Part shown: positions 41,249 through 50,140 of the stretch, in pieces
How positions within the stretch are numbered: position 1 is the stretch's first letter
Layout: every line of letters starts with the position of its first letter
Source: DB1 sp049323655
GTDB lineage: Bacteria; Desulfobacterota; Desulfobulbia; Desulfobulbales; SURF-16
Assembly: GCA_049323655.1 (NCBI GenBank)
Contig: JBMONO010000006.1
Coordinates: 51,952 to 115,951, forward strand
Reading direction: 5' to 3'
Length of the DNA stretch: 64,000 nucleotides
Translations under genes and position numbers: made by a program
The notes under the pieces: model-generated
The model's database searches: none
Told to the model about the DNA's origin: nothing
The model's input: the letters and a program-made list of their open reading frames with translations, nothing else

Positions 41249-42120
41249 AAACCACCCTCGACTGCCTCCCCTGCTTTCTCTCCCAGGCCCTGCACACCAT
41301 CCGCCTGACCGGGGCTGACACCATCAAACAGGCACAGGCCATGCAGGGGGCGCTCTCCTATCTGGCCGGGATCGATTTAACCGCGAGCCCGCCGGAAAAC
41401 GCGGTGGGACTCTATCGGCTCATCGCCGAGGTCACCGCCCGCCCCGACCCCTTCAGCGGACTGAAAAGGCAGAGCAACCAGCTGGCCCTCGATCTCGTTG
41501 CCCGCATCCGCCGGCAGATCAAGGCGGCTGACGATCCGCTTTATGCCGCCCTGCTCTTTTCCCTGGCCGGCAACATCATTGATTACGGCGCCCGCCACAC
41601 CTTCGACATCGAAACGACCATCCGCGCGGCCCTGGACAGGGAACCAGCGATCAATGACTATGCCGCATTCAGCGCCGATCTCCACCGGGCCGGATCGATA
41701 CTCTATCTCGGCGACAACAGCGGCGAGCTCGTTTTTGACGGGCTGGTCATCGAACAACTGGACCGGGAAGTCATCTTTGTTGTCAAGGAGAGTCCCATCA
41801 TCAATGACGCCCTGCATACAGACGCCATCGCCTGTGGACTGAACAGGCTCTGCCGGATCGTCAGCAACGGCACCGACTGTCCCGGGACGCCGCTGGCCAC
41901 CTGTTCGGAGGAGTTCCGCCACCTCTTTCACACGGCGGACCTCATCATCAGCAAGGGCCAGGGCAATTTCGAGACGCTTTCCGAGGTGAAAGCGCCGCTC
42001 TATTTCCTCCTCACCGTCAAGTGCCCGGTGGTGGGTGACCACATCCGCGCACTCACCGGCCGCGAGGTCGAACTGGGCCGGACGGTGCTGCTCAAAGGAA
42101 TCACCCATGCTCGACCATAA
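41245..42120 (+). CDS. DUF89/ARMT1-like protein
   Basis: A 291-residue protein of the DUF89 group: an N-terminal CLPC cysteine pair, GDNSGELVFDGL with the metal-binding Asp and Asn, and LIISKGQGNFETL. Family members are metal-dependent phosphatases of damaged sugar phosphates or, in eukaryotes, ARMT1 carboxyl methyltransferases. It overlaps both neighbours (ATGA with the pseudokinase-like gene, 14 nt with the YchJ-like gene). Confidence 0.83.
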   Translation: MKTTLDCLPCFLSQALHTIRLTGADTIKQAQAMQGALSYLAGIDLTASPPENAVGLYRLIAEVTARPDPFSGLKRQSNQLALDLVARIRRQIKAADDPLYAALLFSLAGNIIDYGARHTFDIETTIRAALDREPAINDYAAFSADLHRAGSILYLGDNSGELVFDGLVIEQLDREVIFVVKESPIINDALHTDAIACGLNRLCRIVSNGTDCPGTPLATCSEEFRHLFHTADLIISKGQGNFETLSEVKAPLYFLLTVKCPVVGDHIRALTGREVELGRTVLLKGITHARP

Positions 42121-42577
42121 CCTCTGCCCCTGCGGCTCCGGCCGTTTATTTGCCGACTGCTGCTCTCCATTTGTTAACGGCATCACCCCTGCCCCCTCGC
42201 CCGGCGCCCTGATGCGCTCCCGGTACACTGCCTATGTTGTCAAAAACACCGACTATCTGCTGGCAACCTGGCACCCATCCACCCGACCGGCAGCCATCGA
42301 CCCGGCCACCATTCCTTGCTGGACTCATCTCGACGTGTTGCGGGAAGAGGAATGTAACGCCAATCAGTCCCTGGTGGAGTTCATCGCCCACGCCTCTTCC
42401 GGGGGCCGGGTACTGATGCTGCACGAGATCAGCCGTTTTGTCCGGGAAAACGATTGCTGGTATTATCGTGATGGAGAGATCACGGCCGAACCGTCCTCTC
42501 CCCCGGTTAAACCAGGCCGCAACGCCCCCTGCCCCTGCGGCTCCGGCCGAAAATTCAAAAAATGCTGCGGCCCGTGA
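42107..42577 (+). CDS. YchJ-family protein with two SEC-C motifs
   Basis: A 156-residue protein with zinc-binding SEC-C motifs at both ends, CPCGSGRLFADCC and CPCGSGRKFKKCC, around an NTF2-like core (MRSRYTAYVVKNTDYLLATW). SEC-C motifs bind zinc and often nucleic acid or partner proteins. The start at 42107 follows AAAGGA and overlaps the DUF89 gene's end. Confidence 0.88.
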   Translation: MLDHNLCPCGSGRLFADCCSPFVNGITPAPSPGALMRSRYTAYVVKNTDYLLATWHPSTRPAAIDPATIPCWTHLDVLREEECNANQSLVEFIAHASSGGRVLMLHEISRFVRENDCWYYRDGEITAEPSSPPVKPGRNAPCPCGSGRKFKKCCGP

Positions 42578-42688
42578 TTCCCACATAACAAATCTCTCCT
42601 TTTTTCTTGCACTTTTTTTCTGATTGGCTATTCTTTCCCCTAACCTCTTTTGTAATCTCTCCACAGAACGCAAACGATGGGGGAAAAG

Positions 42689-43669
42689 ATGTCCGACCAG
42701 CTTGCCTATGAGCGGTTTTTCTGGTTCCACGACCAGATCACCTCCGCCCGTTACCCCAACACCACCCACCTTGTCGCCGAATTCGGCATCTCCCAGCGCA
42801 CCGCCCAGCGCGACATCGACTTCATGCGCGAGCGGCTCAACGCCCCACTCGAATTTGTCCGCCGCAAAAACGGCTACCACTACACCGACAACGCCTACGA
42901 GCTGCCGGGCCGCTGGCTCAGTCAGGCCAACATCCTGGCCCTGGCCCTGGCGGTGCGCCTTGCCTCCACCATTCCCGATCAGACCCTCAAAAACGACCTC
43001 TGCGCCATCATCACCAGGGCCATGGGTCATGCCGGCACCAGGCAAAACTGCCTGGAAACGGTGCACGACAAGATCTCGGTCAAGAATATCGAGTACGCCC
43101 GGGTCAACGAATGGTGCTTCCGTGAAGCGGTCCGCGCCCTGTTTGCTGATTCTCCCCTGCGCATCACCTACCACTCTCCCCATACCGGCAAAAAATCGAG
43201 CCGCACCATCCAGCCGCTCCACCTCATGCACTACATGGGCAACTGGCACCTGATCGCCTGGTGCGCCACCAGCGAGGCGCTGCGCGATTTCGCCCTGTCG
43301 CGCATCAAAACGGCAGCCCCCACCGACGAACGACTCACCCTGCCGGACAATCTGCCGCCCATCAAGGAATACACCCGCCGCTCTTTCGGCATCATGCAGG
43401 GCAACGAGCCCTGCGAGGTCATTCTCCGCTTTGCGCCGCAAATCGCGCCGTGGATAGCGGAACAGGTCTGGCATCCGGCACAGCAGGCCAGCCCGGCAGC
43501 CGACGGCTCTCTGCTGCTCCGTTTCCCGGCCGCCGATTTCCGCGAGCTGACCAAACGCATCCTCAGCCACGGCGCCGGGGTGCGGGTGCTTGCCCCGGCC
43601 AGGCTGCGGGAGGTCGTCGCCCAGGAAATCGCCAGTATGACGGAACTCTATGCCAAACCGGAAAAATGA
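42689..43669 (+). CDS. WYL-domain transcriptional regulator
   Basis: A 326-residue regulator: N-terminal helix-turn-helix (LVAEFGISQRTAQRDIDFM), then a WYL domain in the middle (PLHLMHYMGNWHLIAWC) and a C-terminal WCX-type extension (VEILRFAPQIAPWIAEQVWHP-like). WYL proteins sense nucleic-acid or nucleotide ligands and often control CRISPR or other defence genes. It lies ~1.3 kb before the type I-C cas operon. ATG 42689 with GGGGGAAAAG is chosen; ATG 42677 is an alternative. Confidence 0.85.
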   Translation: MSDQLAYERFFWFHDQITSARYPNTTHLVAEFGISQRTAQRDIDFMRERLNAPLEFVRRKNGYHYTDNAYELPGRWLSQANILALALAVRLASTIPDQTLKNDLCAIITRAMGHAGTRQNCLETVHDKISVKNIEYARVNEWCFREAVRALFADSPLRITYHSPHTGKKSSRTIQPLHLMHYMGNWHLIAWCATSEALRDFALSRIKTAAPTDERLTLPDNLPPIKEYTRRSFGIMQGNEPCEVILRFAPQIAPWIAEQVWHPAQQASPAADGSLLLRFPAADFRELTKRILSHGAGVRVLAPARLREVVAQEIASMTELYAKPEK

Positions 43670-43777
43670 AAAAACATCATTTTTTTCAAGCTATGACATC
43701 GGTTGTCAGGGCAGACCTGGTAGAATGGGAAGAAAGATCGTGCAAACGATCAAACGTTTTCCGAAAGGAGAAAAAAA

Positions 43778-44170
43778 ATGAACCGCCGCACTTTCTGCAA
43801 AAGCGCCCTTTCCGGCCTGGCCTTTCTTTTTCTCGGCCGTCCGGAGAAAGCGGCAGCCGGCACCCACATCCCTCTGTTTTCCTGCCATGTCGCCGGTTTT
43901 CAATACTACGACGGACCGTGGATTATCAGCCGCCTGCGTACCGGCGATCTGCTCCGCCTCGTCCGCGAACCGGCCAACCCCCATGACAACAAGGCCATCG
44001 CGGTTTACAGCGCTTCCGGCCGGAAACTCGGCTACCTGCCCGCCTATCTCAACGAAACCCCGGCCCTGCAGATGGATGCGGGAAGAAACTTCGCCGCCCT
44101 GGTGAAGGAAATTGACCCCACCGCCCCGCCTTGGGAGATGCTCGCAATGACGGTGGTGATGGCGGGTTGA
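43778..44170 (+). CDS. HIRAN-domain protein with Tat-like leader
   Basis: A 130-residue protein. MNRRTFCKSALSGLAFLFLG looks like a twin-arginine signal, and residues ~33-125 are a HIRAN domain (HVAGFQYYDGPWIISRLRTGDLLRLVREPANPHDNKAIAVYSASGRKLGYLPAYLNE, the whole family pattern in the 43877-44055 stretch). HIRAN domains usually bind DNA ends in helicases. A Tat-exported stand-alone HIRAN is odd. GAAAGGAG precedes the start. Confidence 0.8.
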   Translation: MNRRTFCKSALSGLAFLFLGRPEKAAAGTHIPLFSCHVAGFQYYDGPWIISRLRTGDLLRLVREPANPHDNKAIAVYSASGRKLGYLPAYLNETPALQMDAGRNFAALVKEIDPTAPPWEMLAMTVVMAG

Positions 44171-44213
44171 GTGCGGCGGTTGTTCGTTTGCACGTTTGAC
44201 CGCTGCGACGCTG

Positions 44214-44600
44214 TTACCAGAGGGTTCGCACCGGATACTGGGTAATGAGGGGATCGGGGGTGAGCAGCACGAGGGAATGCTCGATGGCCTGGCATATCAG
44301 GATTCTGTCGAAGGGGTCTTTATGATGTGGCGGGAGCTTTGCCAGATGAAAAACAGCCTGCTCGACAATGGGCAACGCTTCGATGAAATGCCGCGCCCGC
44401 TGGCTGGCAAGAAAACGGGCCGGTTCTTCGGGCAGACGCAGCTTGCCGAGCGAGTACTTGACACTGATCTCCCAGCAGGAAGCGGCGCTGAGATACACCT
44501 CATTGCCCGGATCGGCGAAGGCCTCGCCGGCGGCAACGGAAAGCTCGCCGCTGCCGGCAATGATCCAGAGAAAGGAGCAGGAGTCGAGCAGGATATTCAC
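44214..44600 (-). CDS. PIN-domain toxin (VapC-like)
   Basis: A 128-residue PIN protein: LLDSCSFLWI at the start, acidic residues in SCWEISVKYSLGKL, and DPFDRILICQA with LVLLTPDPLI at the end. PIN toxins are metal-dependent RNases. It overlaps the upstream antitoxin gene by 4 nt, giving a standard antitoxin-toxin operon beside the cas genes. Confidence 0.85.
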   Translation of the reverse strand: MNILLDSCSFLWIIAGSGELSVAAGEAFADPGNEVYLSAASCWEISVKYSLGKLRLPEEPARFLASQRARHFIEALPIVEQAVFHLAKLPPHHKDPFDRILICQAIEHSLVLLTPDPLITQYPVRTLW

Positions 44601-44851
44601 TCGCCTTCCCCGCTGAAGGCCGTGACGATGTCATCCGGCAGCGGCTCGAAAAAGGTCCGGTCAACGGTGAAGCCGGGGAACTCCCTGGCCGCCAGGCCGA
44701 TGGGCCGCTTTTCCCGCAGCGGCTCCCGCACCGGCCGGATTTCCGCCACCGGTTTGTTGCGCTTGCAGAGAACAACGGTCTCGCCCCTGGCCACCTTCTC
44801 CAGCGCACTGGAGAGATGGGTCTTTGCCTCGTTGATGTTCATGGTGATCAT
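44597..44851 (-). CDS. Phd/YefM-type antitoxin
   Basis: An 84-residue protein: MNINEAKTHLSSALEKVARGETVVLCKRNKPVAEIRP, the Phd/YefM fold, with a C-terminal region that would wrap the PIN toxin. No strong ribosome site marks the start; ATGs at 44842, 44851 and 44881 are all possible and 44851 is a compromise. Confidence 0.8.
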   Translation of the reverse strand: MITMNINEAKTHLSSALEKVARGETVVLCKRNKPVAEIRPVREPLREKRPIGLAAREFPGFTVDRTFFEPLPDDIVTAFSGEGE

Positions 44852-44965
44852 GACTTGATTGTAGGTTGTCAAGATGGTCATGTCAATGGTTTAGATGGTG
44901 GAAGGATGAAGAGAAAAATCGACTGAATATTACAACAACATGATGATATATTGAGATATTTTCAA

Positions 44966-47386
44966 ATGTACAAACATAAATTTATCGCCCATTGCAGAGA
45001 AGCTGACGGAAAAGAGCAATCAGTCTGTGAGCACTTGGAAGACGTTTCAGTGATTTGTCGGTGCTTTGCGCAAAAAATGGATGTTCCTGATGTCGGGGAG
45101 TTGCTTGGTCTGCTTCATGACTTTGGCAAATATAGCAAACAATTCCAATCATATATCAAGTCAGCAACAGGCATACTCAACTTTGACATCGATGATGAGT
45201 TTGTCGACGCGCAGACTTTAAGGGGGAAAATTGACCATTCCAGCGCGGGGGCACAGTGGATATGGGAGAAATTCCGTCGATATGGGCCACAAGGGGGACT
45301 GGTTGGGCAGATACTCGCATTGTGTCTTGCTTCTCATCATGGTGGTTTGATCGATTGTTTGAAGCCGGAAGGGAAAAATGGTTTCATTGCCAGAATGAAG
45401 AAAAATGTGGAAAAGACACATCTGAAAGAATGTGAGAATAATATGGATGTCGAGGTACTGAGGCATCTGGACGCTCTCGCCTCCCCAAGGCTCATTCAAG
45501 AGTGTTCGCATCGTATTCTGAACTTGGTTGATCCTAAAAGAAATCAAACCGTAACCAGTTTTAATATTGGTTTTTTCGCCCGCTTTTTGTTCAGTTGTCT
45601 GATTGACGCGGACAGAATGAACAGCGCGGACTTTGAAAATCCAGATAATCAAAAACTTCGGCAACAGAAGGCAGTTGATTGGCAATCAGCAATAAAACGT
45701 TTTGAAAACCACCTTGCAACCCTGCCGGTAAAAAGTGAAAAAATTGACCCGATACGAAGATCGATCTCCGAAAAGTGTAAGGAGAAAGCTGCTGGTGCGC
45801 AAGGGATTTACACCTTCACCGTGCCGACTGGCGGAGGCAAAACTTTTGCCAGTATGCGGTACGCCTTGCATCATGCTCACCAGCATCAACTTGACCATAT
45901 CATCTATATCATTCCCTATACATCGATTATCGAGCAGAACGCCCAGGCCATCCGGGAGGCAATCGAAGTTGAAGGTGATGAATACCCCTGGATATTGGAG
46001 CACCACTCCAACCTTGAACCGGAACGGCAAACTTGGCGCGATAAGCTCATTGCCGAAAACTGGGATTCCCCTGTGATCTTCACCACCATGGTTCAGTTCC
46101 TCGATGCCCTGTTCAGTGGCGGTACGCGTGGAGCCCGGCGGATGCACCAGTTGGCAAGATCGGTACTGATCTTTGATGAGATCCAGACCCTACCGATAAA
46201 CTGTGTGCATCTCTTCTGCAACGCCATTAATTTTCTTGTCTCTCAAGCCGGAACAACAGTTGTCCTTTGTACCGCGACGCAGCCATTGCTGGACAAGTTG
46301 AAAGCTCCTGACAAGGGTCAGTTGAATATTCCGAAGGAGAATGAACTTGTCTGTAACGTGGCCGAACTGTTTGATCAGCTTAGAAGAGTTCGCATTGATA
46401 CCAAAGGGATTCGCCCGCAAGGGTGGACAGAGTCAGAGTTGGCAGATCTGGCAGTTGGCGAATTCAACGAAAAAGGAAATTGCCTGGCGGTGGTTAACAC
46501 AAAGGACTGGGCGCAGCGGTTATATGAAACATGCAGAAGTAGAGTTGAGAAGGGGAGCCTCTTTCATCTCAGCACAAGTCTCTGCCCCGCTCATAGAAAG
46601 AAAATTTTGGATCAAGTCCGCCAACGACTGGACGATGAATTGCCGGTGCTTTGCATCAGCACTCAATTGATAGAGGCGGGTGTTGATGTGGATTTTGCTT
46701 CGGTGATTCGTTTCCTTGCCGGTTTGGATTCCATAGCTCAGGCTGCCGGGCGGTGCAACAGAAACGGACGATTGCCGCAGGCAACCGTGCATGTTGTCAA
46801 TCCACAAGAGGAACAGATTGACATGTTGCATGATATCAAGGAAGGCCGCGACAAAGCCTTGCGGGTTTTTTCAGAAAAGAGTGGAGCCAACCTGCTGGAT
46901 CCTGATGTAATGAATCTGTATTTCTCCTATTATTTTTACAGCCGGTCAAACGAGATGGTTTATCCGGTCTCGGCGAATCAAGTCGGCCGACAAGACAGTT
47001 TGCTCAGTTTGTTGAGCGATAATCACCTGAATGTTGCCGGGACAGAACCCTTACAGCTCAGGCAATCATTCAGTACGGCCGGAAAAATTTTCAAAGCGAT
47101 TGATGCGCCGACAGAGGCGGTGATAGTCCCCTATGAAGAAGGGAAGGAAATCATTGCCGGGCTTTGTGCTGTCCCGGAACCTGCCAAGGCATATCAATTG
47201 CTCAAGCGCGCCCAGAAGTTCAGTGTCAATGTTTTTCCAAACATCATGAGGAAGCTGAAGGAAAAGAGAGCTATATGGCCGGTGCAACAAGGCGAGGAGA
47301 TTTATTATCTCGACGAACGTTATTACAGTCAAGAATTTGGGTTATCTACAAAAGAGGTCAGTACCATGCAATTCCAGAATGGTTAG
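44966..47386 (+). CDS. cas3: Type I-C Cas3 nuclease-helicase
   Basis: An 806-residue effector. The HD nuclease domain comes first (HDFGKYSKQFQ, LASHHGG). The helicase follows: Walker A VPTGGGKT, DEIQTLP, TATQPLLD, and QAAGRCNRNG. It degrades DNA flagged by the Cascade complex. ATG 44966 is taken as start; a TTG at 44951 would add five residues. Composition is more AT-rich than the surroundings. Followed by cas5 after 13 nt. Confidence 0.95.
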   Translation: MYKHKFIAHCREADGKEQSVCEHLEDVSVICRCFAQKMDVPDVGELLGLLHDFGKYSKQFQSYIKSATGILNFDIDDEFVDAQTLRGKIDHSSAGAQWIWEKFRRYGPQGGLVGQILALCLASHHGGLIDCLKPEGKNGFIARMKKNVEKTHLKECENNMDVEVLRHLDALASPRLIQECSHRILNLVDPKRNQTVTSFNIGFFARFLFSCLIDADRMNSADFENPDNQKLRQQKAVDWQSAIKRFENHLATLPVKSEKIDPIRRSISEKCKEKAAGAQGIYTFTVPTGGGKTFASMRYALHHAHQHQLDHIIYIIPYTSIIEQNAQAIREAIEVEGDEYPWILEHHSNLEPERQTWRDKLIAENWDSPVIFTTMVQFLDALFSGGTRGARRMHQLARSVLIFDEIQTLPINCVHLFCNAINFLVSQAGTTVVLCTATQPLLDKLKAPDKGQLNIPKENELVCNVAELFDQLRRVRIDTKGIRPQGWTESELADLAVGEFNEKGNCLAVVNTKDWAQRLYETCRSRVEKGSLFHLSTSLCPAHRKKILDQVRQRLDDELPVLCISTQLIEAGVDVDFASVIRFLAGLDSIAQAAGRCNRNGRLPQATVHVVNPQEEQIDMLHDIKEGRDKALRVFSEKSGANLLDPDVMNLYFSYYFYSRSNEMVYPVSANQVGRQDSLLSLLSDNHLNVAGTEPLQLRQSFSTAGKIFKAIDAPTEAVIVPYEEGKEIIAGLCAVPEPAKAYQLLKRAQKFSVNVFPNIMRKLKEKRAIWPVQQGEEIYYLDERYYSQEFGLSTKEVSTMQFQNG

Positions 47387-47399
47387 GGAGGAAAATTGG

Positions 47400-48104
47400 A
47401 TGAAGAACGATATCAGTTTCCGGTTATGGGGACGGTACGCACTTTTTACCGACCCGGTAACCAAAACCGGCGGGGAGAAATGCTCCTATCATGTCCCGAC
47501 CTATGAAGCCATCAAAGGGGTGTTGAAGTCGATTTACTGGAAACCGACTATCATCTGGCATGTGGATAAGGTTCGGGTCATGAAGCCATTGCGCACCCAG
47601 ACCAAGGGAACAAAACCTTTAGTCTGGGGCGGCGGCAACAGCCTGGCAATTTACACGTTTCTGCATGATGTTGAATACCAGGTCATAGCGCATTTCGAAT
47701 GGAATGAGCATCAACCTGCCCTTGAGAAAGATCGGATCGACGGCAAACATTTCAGTATTGCCAAGCGGATGCTGGAAAAAGGTGGTCGGCAGGACATCTT
47801 TCTCGGCACCCGCGATTGCCAGGGATATGTGGAACCCTGCGAATTTGGCGATGGAAAAGGCCCCTACGATGAAATTGACGAACTAAGTTTTGGCCTGATG
47901 TTTCACGGTTTTGATTATCCGGATGAAACAGGGACGAATGAATTTCATAGCCGTTTCTGGCATGCCGTCATGCGGAGAGGAATTCTTGAATTTCCCAGAC
48001 CGGAAGCATGCGAAAGTCGGCGATTCATCCGCAATATGCTCCCAAAAAAATTCGGACTGGGTGAAAATGTCCTGCCGGTTGAACAGGAAGAGGTGCTGCT
48101 ATGA
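47400..48104 (+). CDS. cas5c: Type I-C Cas5 (Cas5c/d)
   Basis: A 234-residue RAMP protein: RLWGRYALFTDPVTKTGGEKCSYHVPTYEAIKG, the I-C Cas5 start, and a late glycine-rich stretch. In type I-C, Cas5 replaces Cas6 and cuts the pre-crRNA as well as capping the Cascade. GGGAGG lies before ATG 47400. It overlaps cas8 by 4 nt. Confidence 0.95.
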   Translation: MKNDISFRLWGRYALFTDPVTKTGGEKCSYHVPTYEAIKGVLKSIYWKPTIIWHVDKVRVMKPLRTQTKGTKPLVWGGGNSLAIYTFLHDVEYQVIAHFEWNEHQPALEKDRIDGKHFSIAKRMLEKGGRQDIFLGTRDCQGYVEPCEFGDGKGPYDEIDELSFGLMFHGFDYPDETGTNEFHSRFWHAVMRRGILEFPRPEACESRRFIRNMLPKKFGLGENVLPVEQEEVLL

Positions 48105-50122
48105 GTTGGCTTGCGAGGCTATATGAGACTTATGAGTCCGTTGCCGATAACGACCAATTGAATAAAACATTAGAGCCATATTTCCACAAGAAAGAACAAT
48201 GCCATGTAGAAATTGTAATTGATAGTGATGGGAAATTTATTCGAGCGGAGCCTCTTCTGCATGAAGTGGTTTATGGAAAACAGACCTTTTGGAAAGGGGA
48301 GGAAACCATTATCCCAATAACTCCAAAAAGTTTGACCGGTCGCACAAGTGGACCTGCTCCATATCCATTAGCTGAACAAATTCAATATGTTGCTAAAGAT
48401 TACCCAAAATTTGGAGGTGAAAAAGAGTCATATTTCCAGAAATACTATGAACTTCTTACTTCGTGGTCTTCTTCACAATTCACACATCCTAAAATTGGAG
48501 CTGTGGTTAAATACGTAACAAAGGGGACGGTGGTTCAAGATTTACTTAACGCTGGAATATTATTCTCATACACAAATGCTGGGAATAAAATTTTGATAAC
48601 GAATTGGTCTAAGCAAGGGCCTTGCGAAGAAGGATCAAACAAAAAATTACCTAAACCGCCCCTCCTTCATGCTGTTAACGGAAGTGAGCAAGGAAATACC
48701 AAAATTCGTTGGCGGGTGCAGTGCCCTGGTAACCCCGATGATTTAACATGGAACGATCCGGTTTTGATAAATAAATGGCAAGCATTTCAACAAGACAAAA
48801 ATAAAGAAAATGGCTTATGCCAAATTTCAGGAAAATCTCGCTACATTACAGAGAGCCACCCCAAAGGAATCATTCCGAAAGTTAATGATGCAAAGTTGAT
48901 CTCAAGCCCAACCGATGAAAGTTATTTAACCTTTAAAGGCCGGTTTACTAAATCAGACCAACCCTGTGCTCTTTCTTTTGAGGTGAGCCAAAAGGCTCAT
49001 AATGTATTGAGATGGCTAATCAATAGGCAGGGGTATACGCATGCCGAACAGGCCATTGTAACTTGGGCTGTCTCTGGAAAATATGTTCCTGATCCACTGG
49101 AAGATATTTGGGATGTACTGAGGAAAGAAATAAATATTTCTGCGGAAGTCTATGGGGAAGGAGAAACCATGGTTGATCATGCACTTGACGTTGGTCAATC
49201 CTTTGCCCTTAGACTTAATGACTATATCAGAGGATACCGTACTGACATCCAGCCCACAGAGTCAATAGTTGTTCTTGGTTTGGATGCGGCCACAAAAGGT
49301 AGATTGGGAATTATTTATTATAGGGAACTCAAGGCCAGTGAATTTTTAGACCGTCTCGAAAGTTGGCACACGCAGTTTGCCTGGCCACAGCGGCACACCA
49401 TTGAAATACCAAGCGGAAAAGAGGGCAAGAAACCGGGAAACAAAGTGGTTTGGTCGGTGAGTTCCCCTGTCCCAAGAAGTATCGCCGAGGCAGCTTATGG
49501 CGACATCCTGAAAAGCAACGACACTCTTAAAAAAAGCCTGGTTGAGCGGATATTGCCCTGCATTGTTGATGGCAGGTCATTTCCGGAAGATATTTTAAAT
49601 GCCACTGTCCGGCGGGCCAGCAACCGGCATAGCTGTGAACACTGGGAGTGGGAACGGAATCTGGGTGTCGCCTGTGCACTGTACAAAGGTTTTTATAAAC
49701 GGCACCCAGACCAAAAACAAAGGAGAGAATATGCTATGACTCTGGAAGAAAACAACACCTCAAGGCATTATTTGTATGGCCGTTTGCTGGCGATAGCCGA
49801 ACGGATAGAAGAAATTGCGTTATCGGTTAGTGGAGAAAATCGCTCCACCACAGCCGCCAGGATGATGCAGCGTTTTGCTGATCGACCATTTTCCACCTGG
49901 CGGAGTATTGAGTTGGCGCTTCAACCCTATATGCAGAGACTGCAAAGCTCCCGGCCAGGTTTTCTAACGAACCGAAAAAAAGAGCTTGATGCGGTTATAA
50001 GCTCCTTCCAGCCGGAGGATTTTGTCAGCGACAAACCTATGTCAGGAGAATTTCTGCTGGGCTATCACTGCCAGAGAATGCTTCTTCGCAATACTCAAAC
50101 AGATTCCAACCATGAAGACTAA
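48101..50122 (+). CDS. cas8c: Type I-C Cas8c (Csd1)
   Basis: A 673-residue large subunit beginning MSWLARLYETYE, the Csd1 pattern. It finds the PAM in type I-C Cascade. The first ~400 codons are strikingly AT-rich. An internal start near codon 546 encodes the small subunit Cas11c. It overlaps cas5 (ATGA) and precedes cas7 by 18 nt. Confidence 0.95.
   Translation: MSWLARLYETYESVADNDQLNKTLEPYFHKKEQCHVEIVIDSDGKFIRAEPLLHEVVYGKQTFWKGEETIIPITPKSLTGRTSGPAPYPLAEQIQYVAKDYPKFGGEKESYFQKYYELLTSWSSSQFTHPKIGAVVKYVTKGTVVQDLLNAGILFSYTNAGNKILITNWSKQGPCEEGSNKKLPKPPLLHAVNGSEQGNTKIRWRVQCPGNPDDLTWNDPVLINKWQAFQQDKNKENGLCQISGKSRYITESHPKGIIPKVNDAKLISSPTDESYLTFKGRFTKSDQPCALSFEVSQKAHNVLRWLINRQGYTHAEQAIVTWAVSGKYVPDPLEDIWDVLRKEINISAEVYGEGETMVDHALDVGQSFALRLNDYIRGYRTDIQPTESIVVLGLDAATKGRLGIIYYRELKASEFLDRLESWHTQFAWPQRHTIEIPSGKEGKKPGNKVVWSVSSPVPRSIAEAAYGDILKSNDTLKKSLVERILPCIVDGRSFPEDILNATVRRASNRHSCEHWEWERNLGVACALYKGFYKRHPDQKQRREYAMTLEENNTSRHYLYGRLLAIAERIEEIALSVSGENRSTTAARMMQRFADRPFSTWRSIELALQPYMQRLQSSRPGFLTNRKKELDAVISSFQPEDFVSDKPMSGEFLLGYHCQRMLLRNTQTDSNHED
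49736..50122 (+). CDS. cas11c: Cas11c, translated from an internal start in cas8c
   Basis: In frame with cas8c, ATG 49736 is preceded by AGGAG at 49721-49725 (10-nt gap), and would give a 128-residue, helical protein: MTLEENNTSRHYLYGRLLAIAERI through LRNTQTD. Type I-C systems are known to make their Cas11 small subunit this way. Position, size and ribosome site agree; the polypeptide itself is inferred. Confidence 0.75.
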   Translation: MTLEENNTSRHYLYGRLLAIAERIEEIALSVSGENRSTTAARMMQRFADRPFSTWRSIELALQPYMQRLQSSRPGFLTNRKKELDAVISSFQPEDFVSDKPMSGEFLLGYHCQRMLLRNTQTDSNHED

Positions 50123-50140
50123 ATTAAGAGGAGACCAAAT

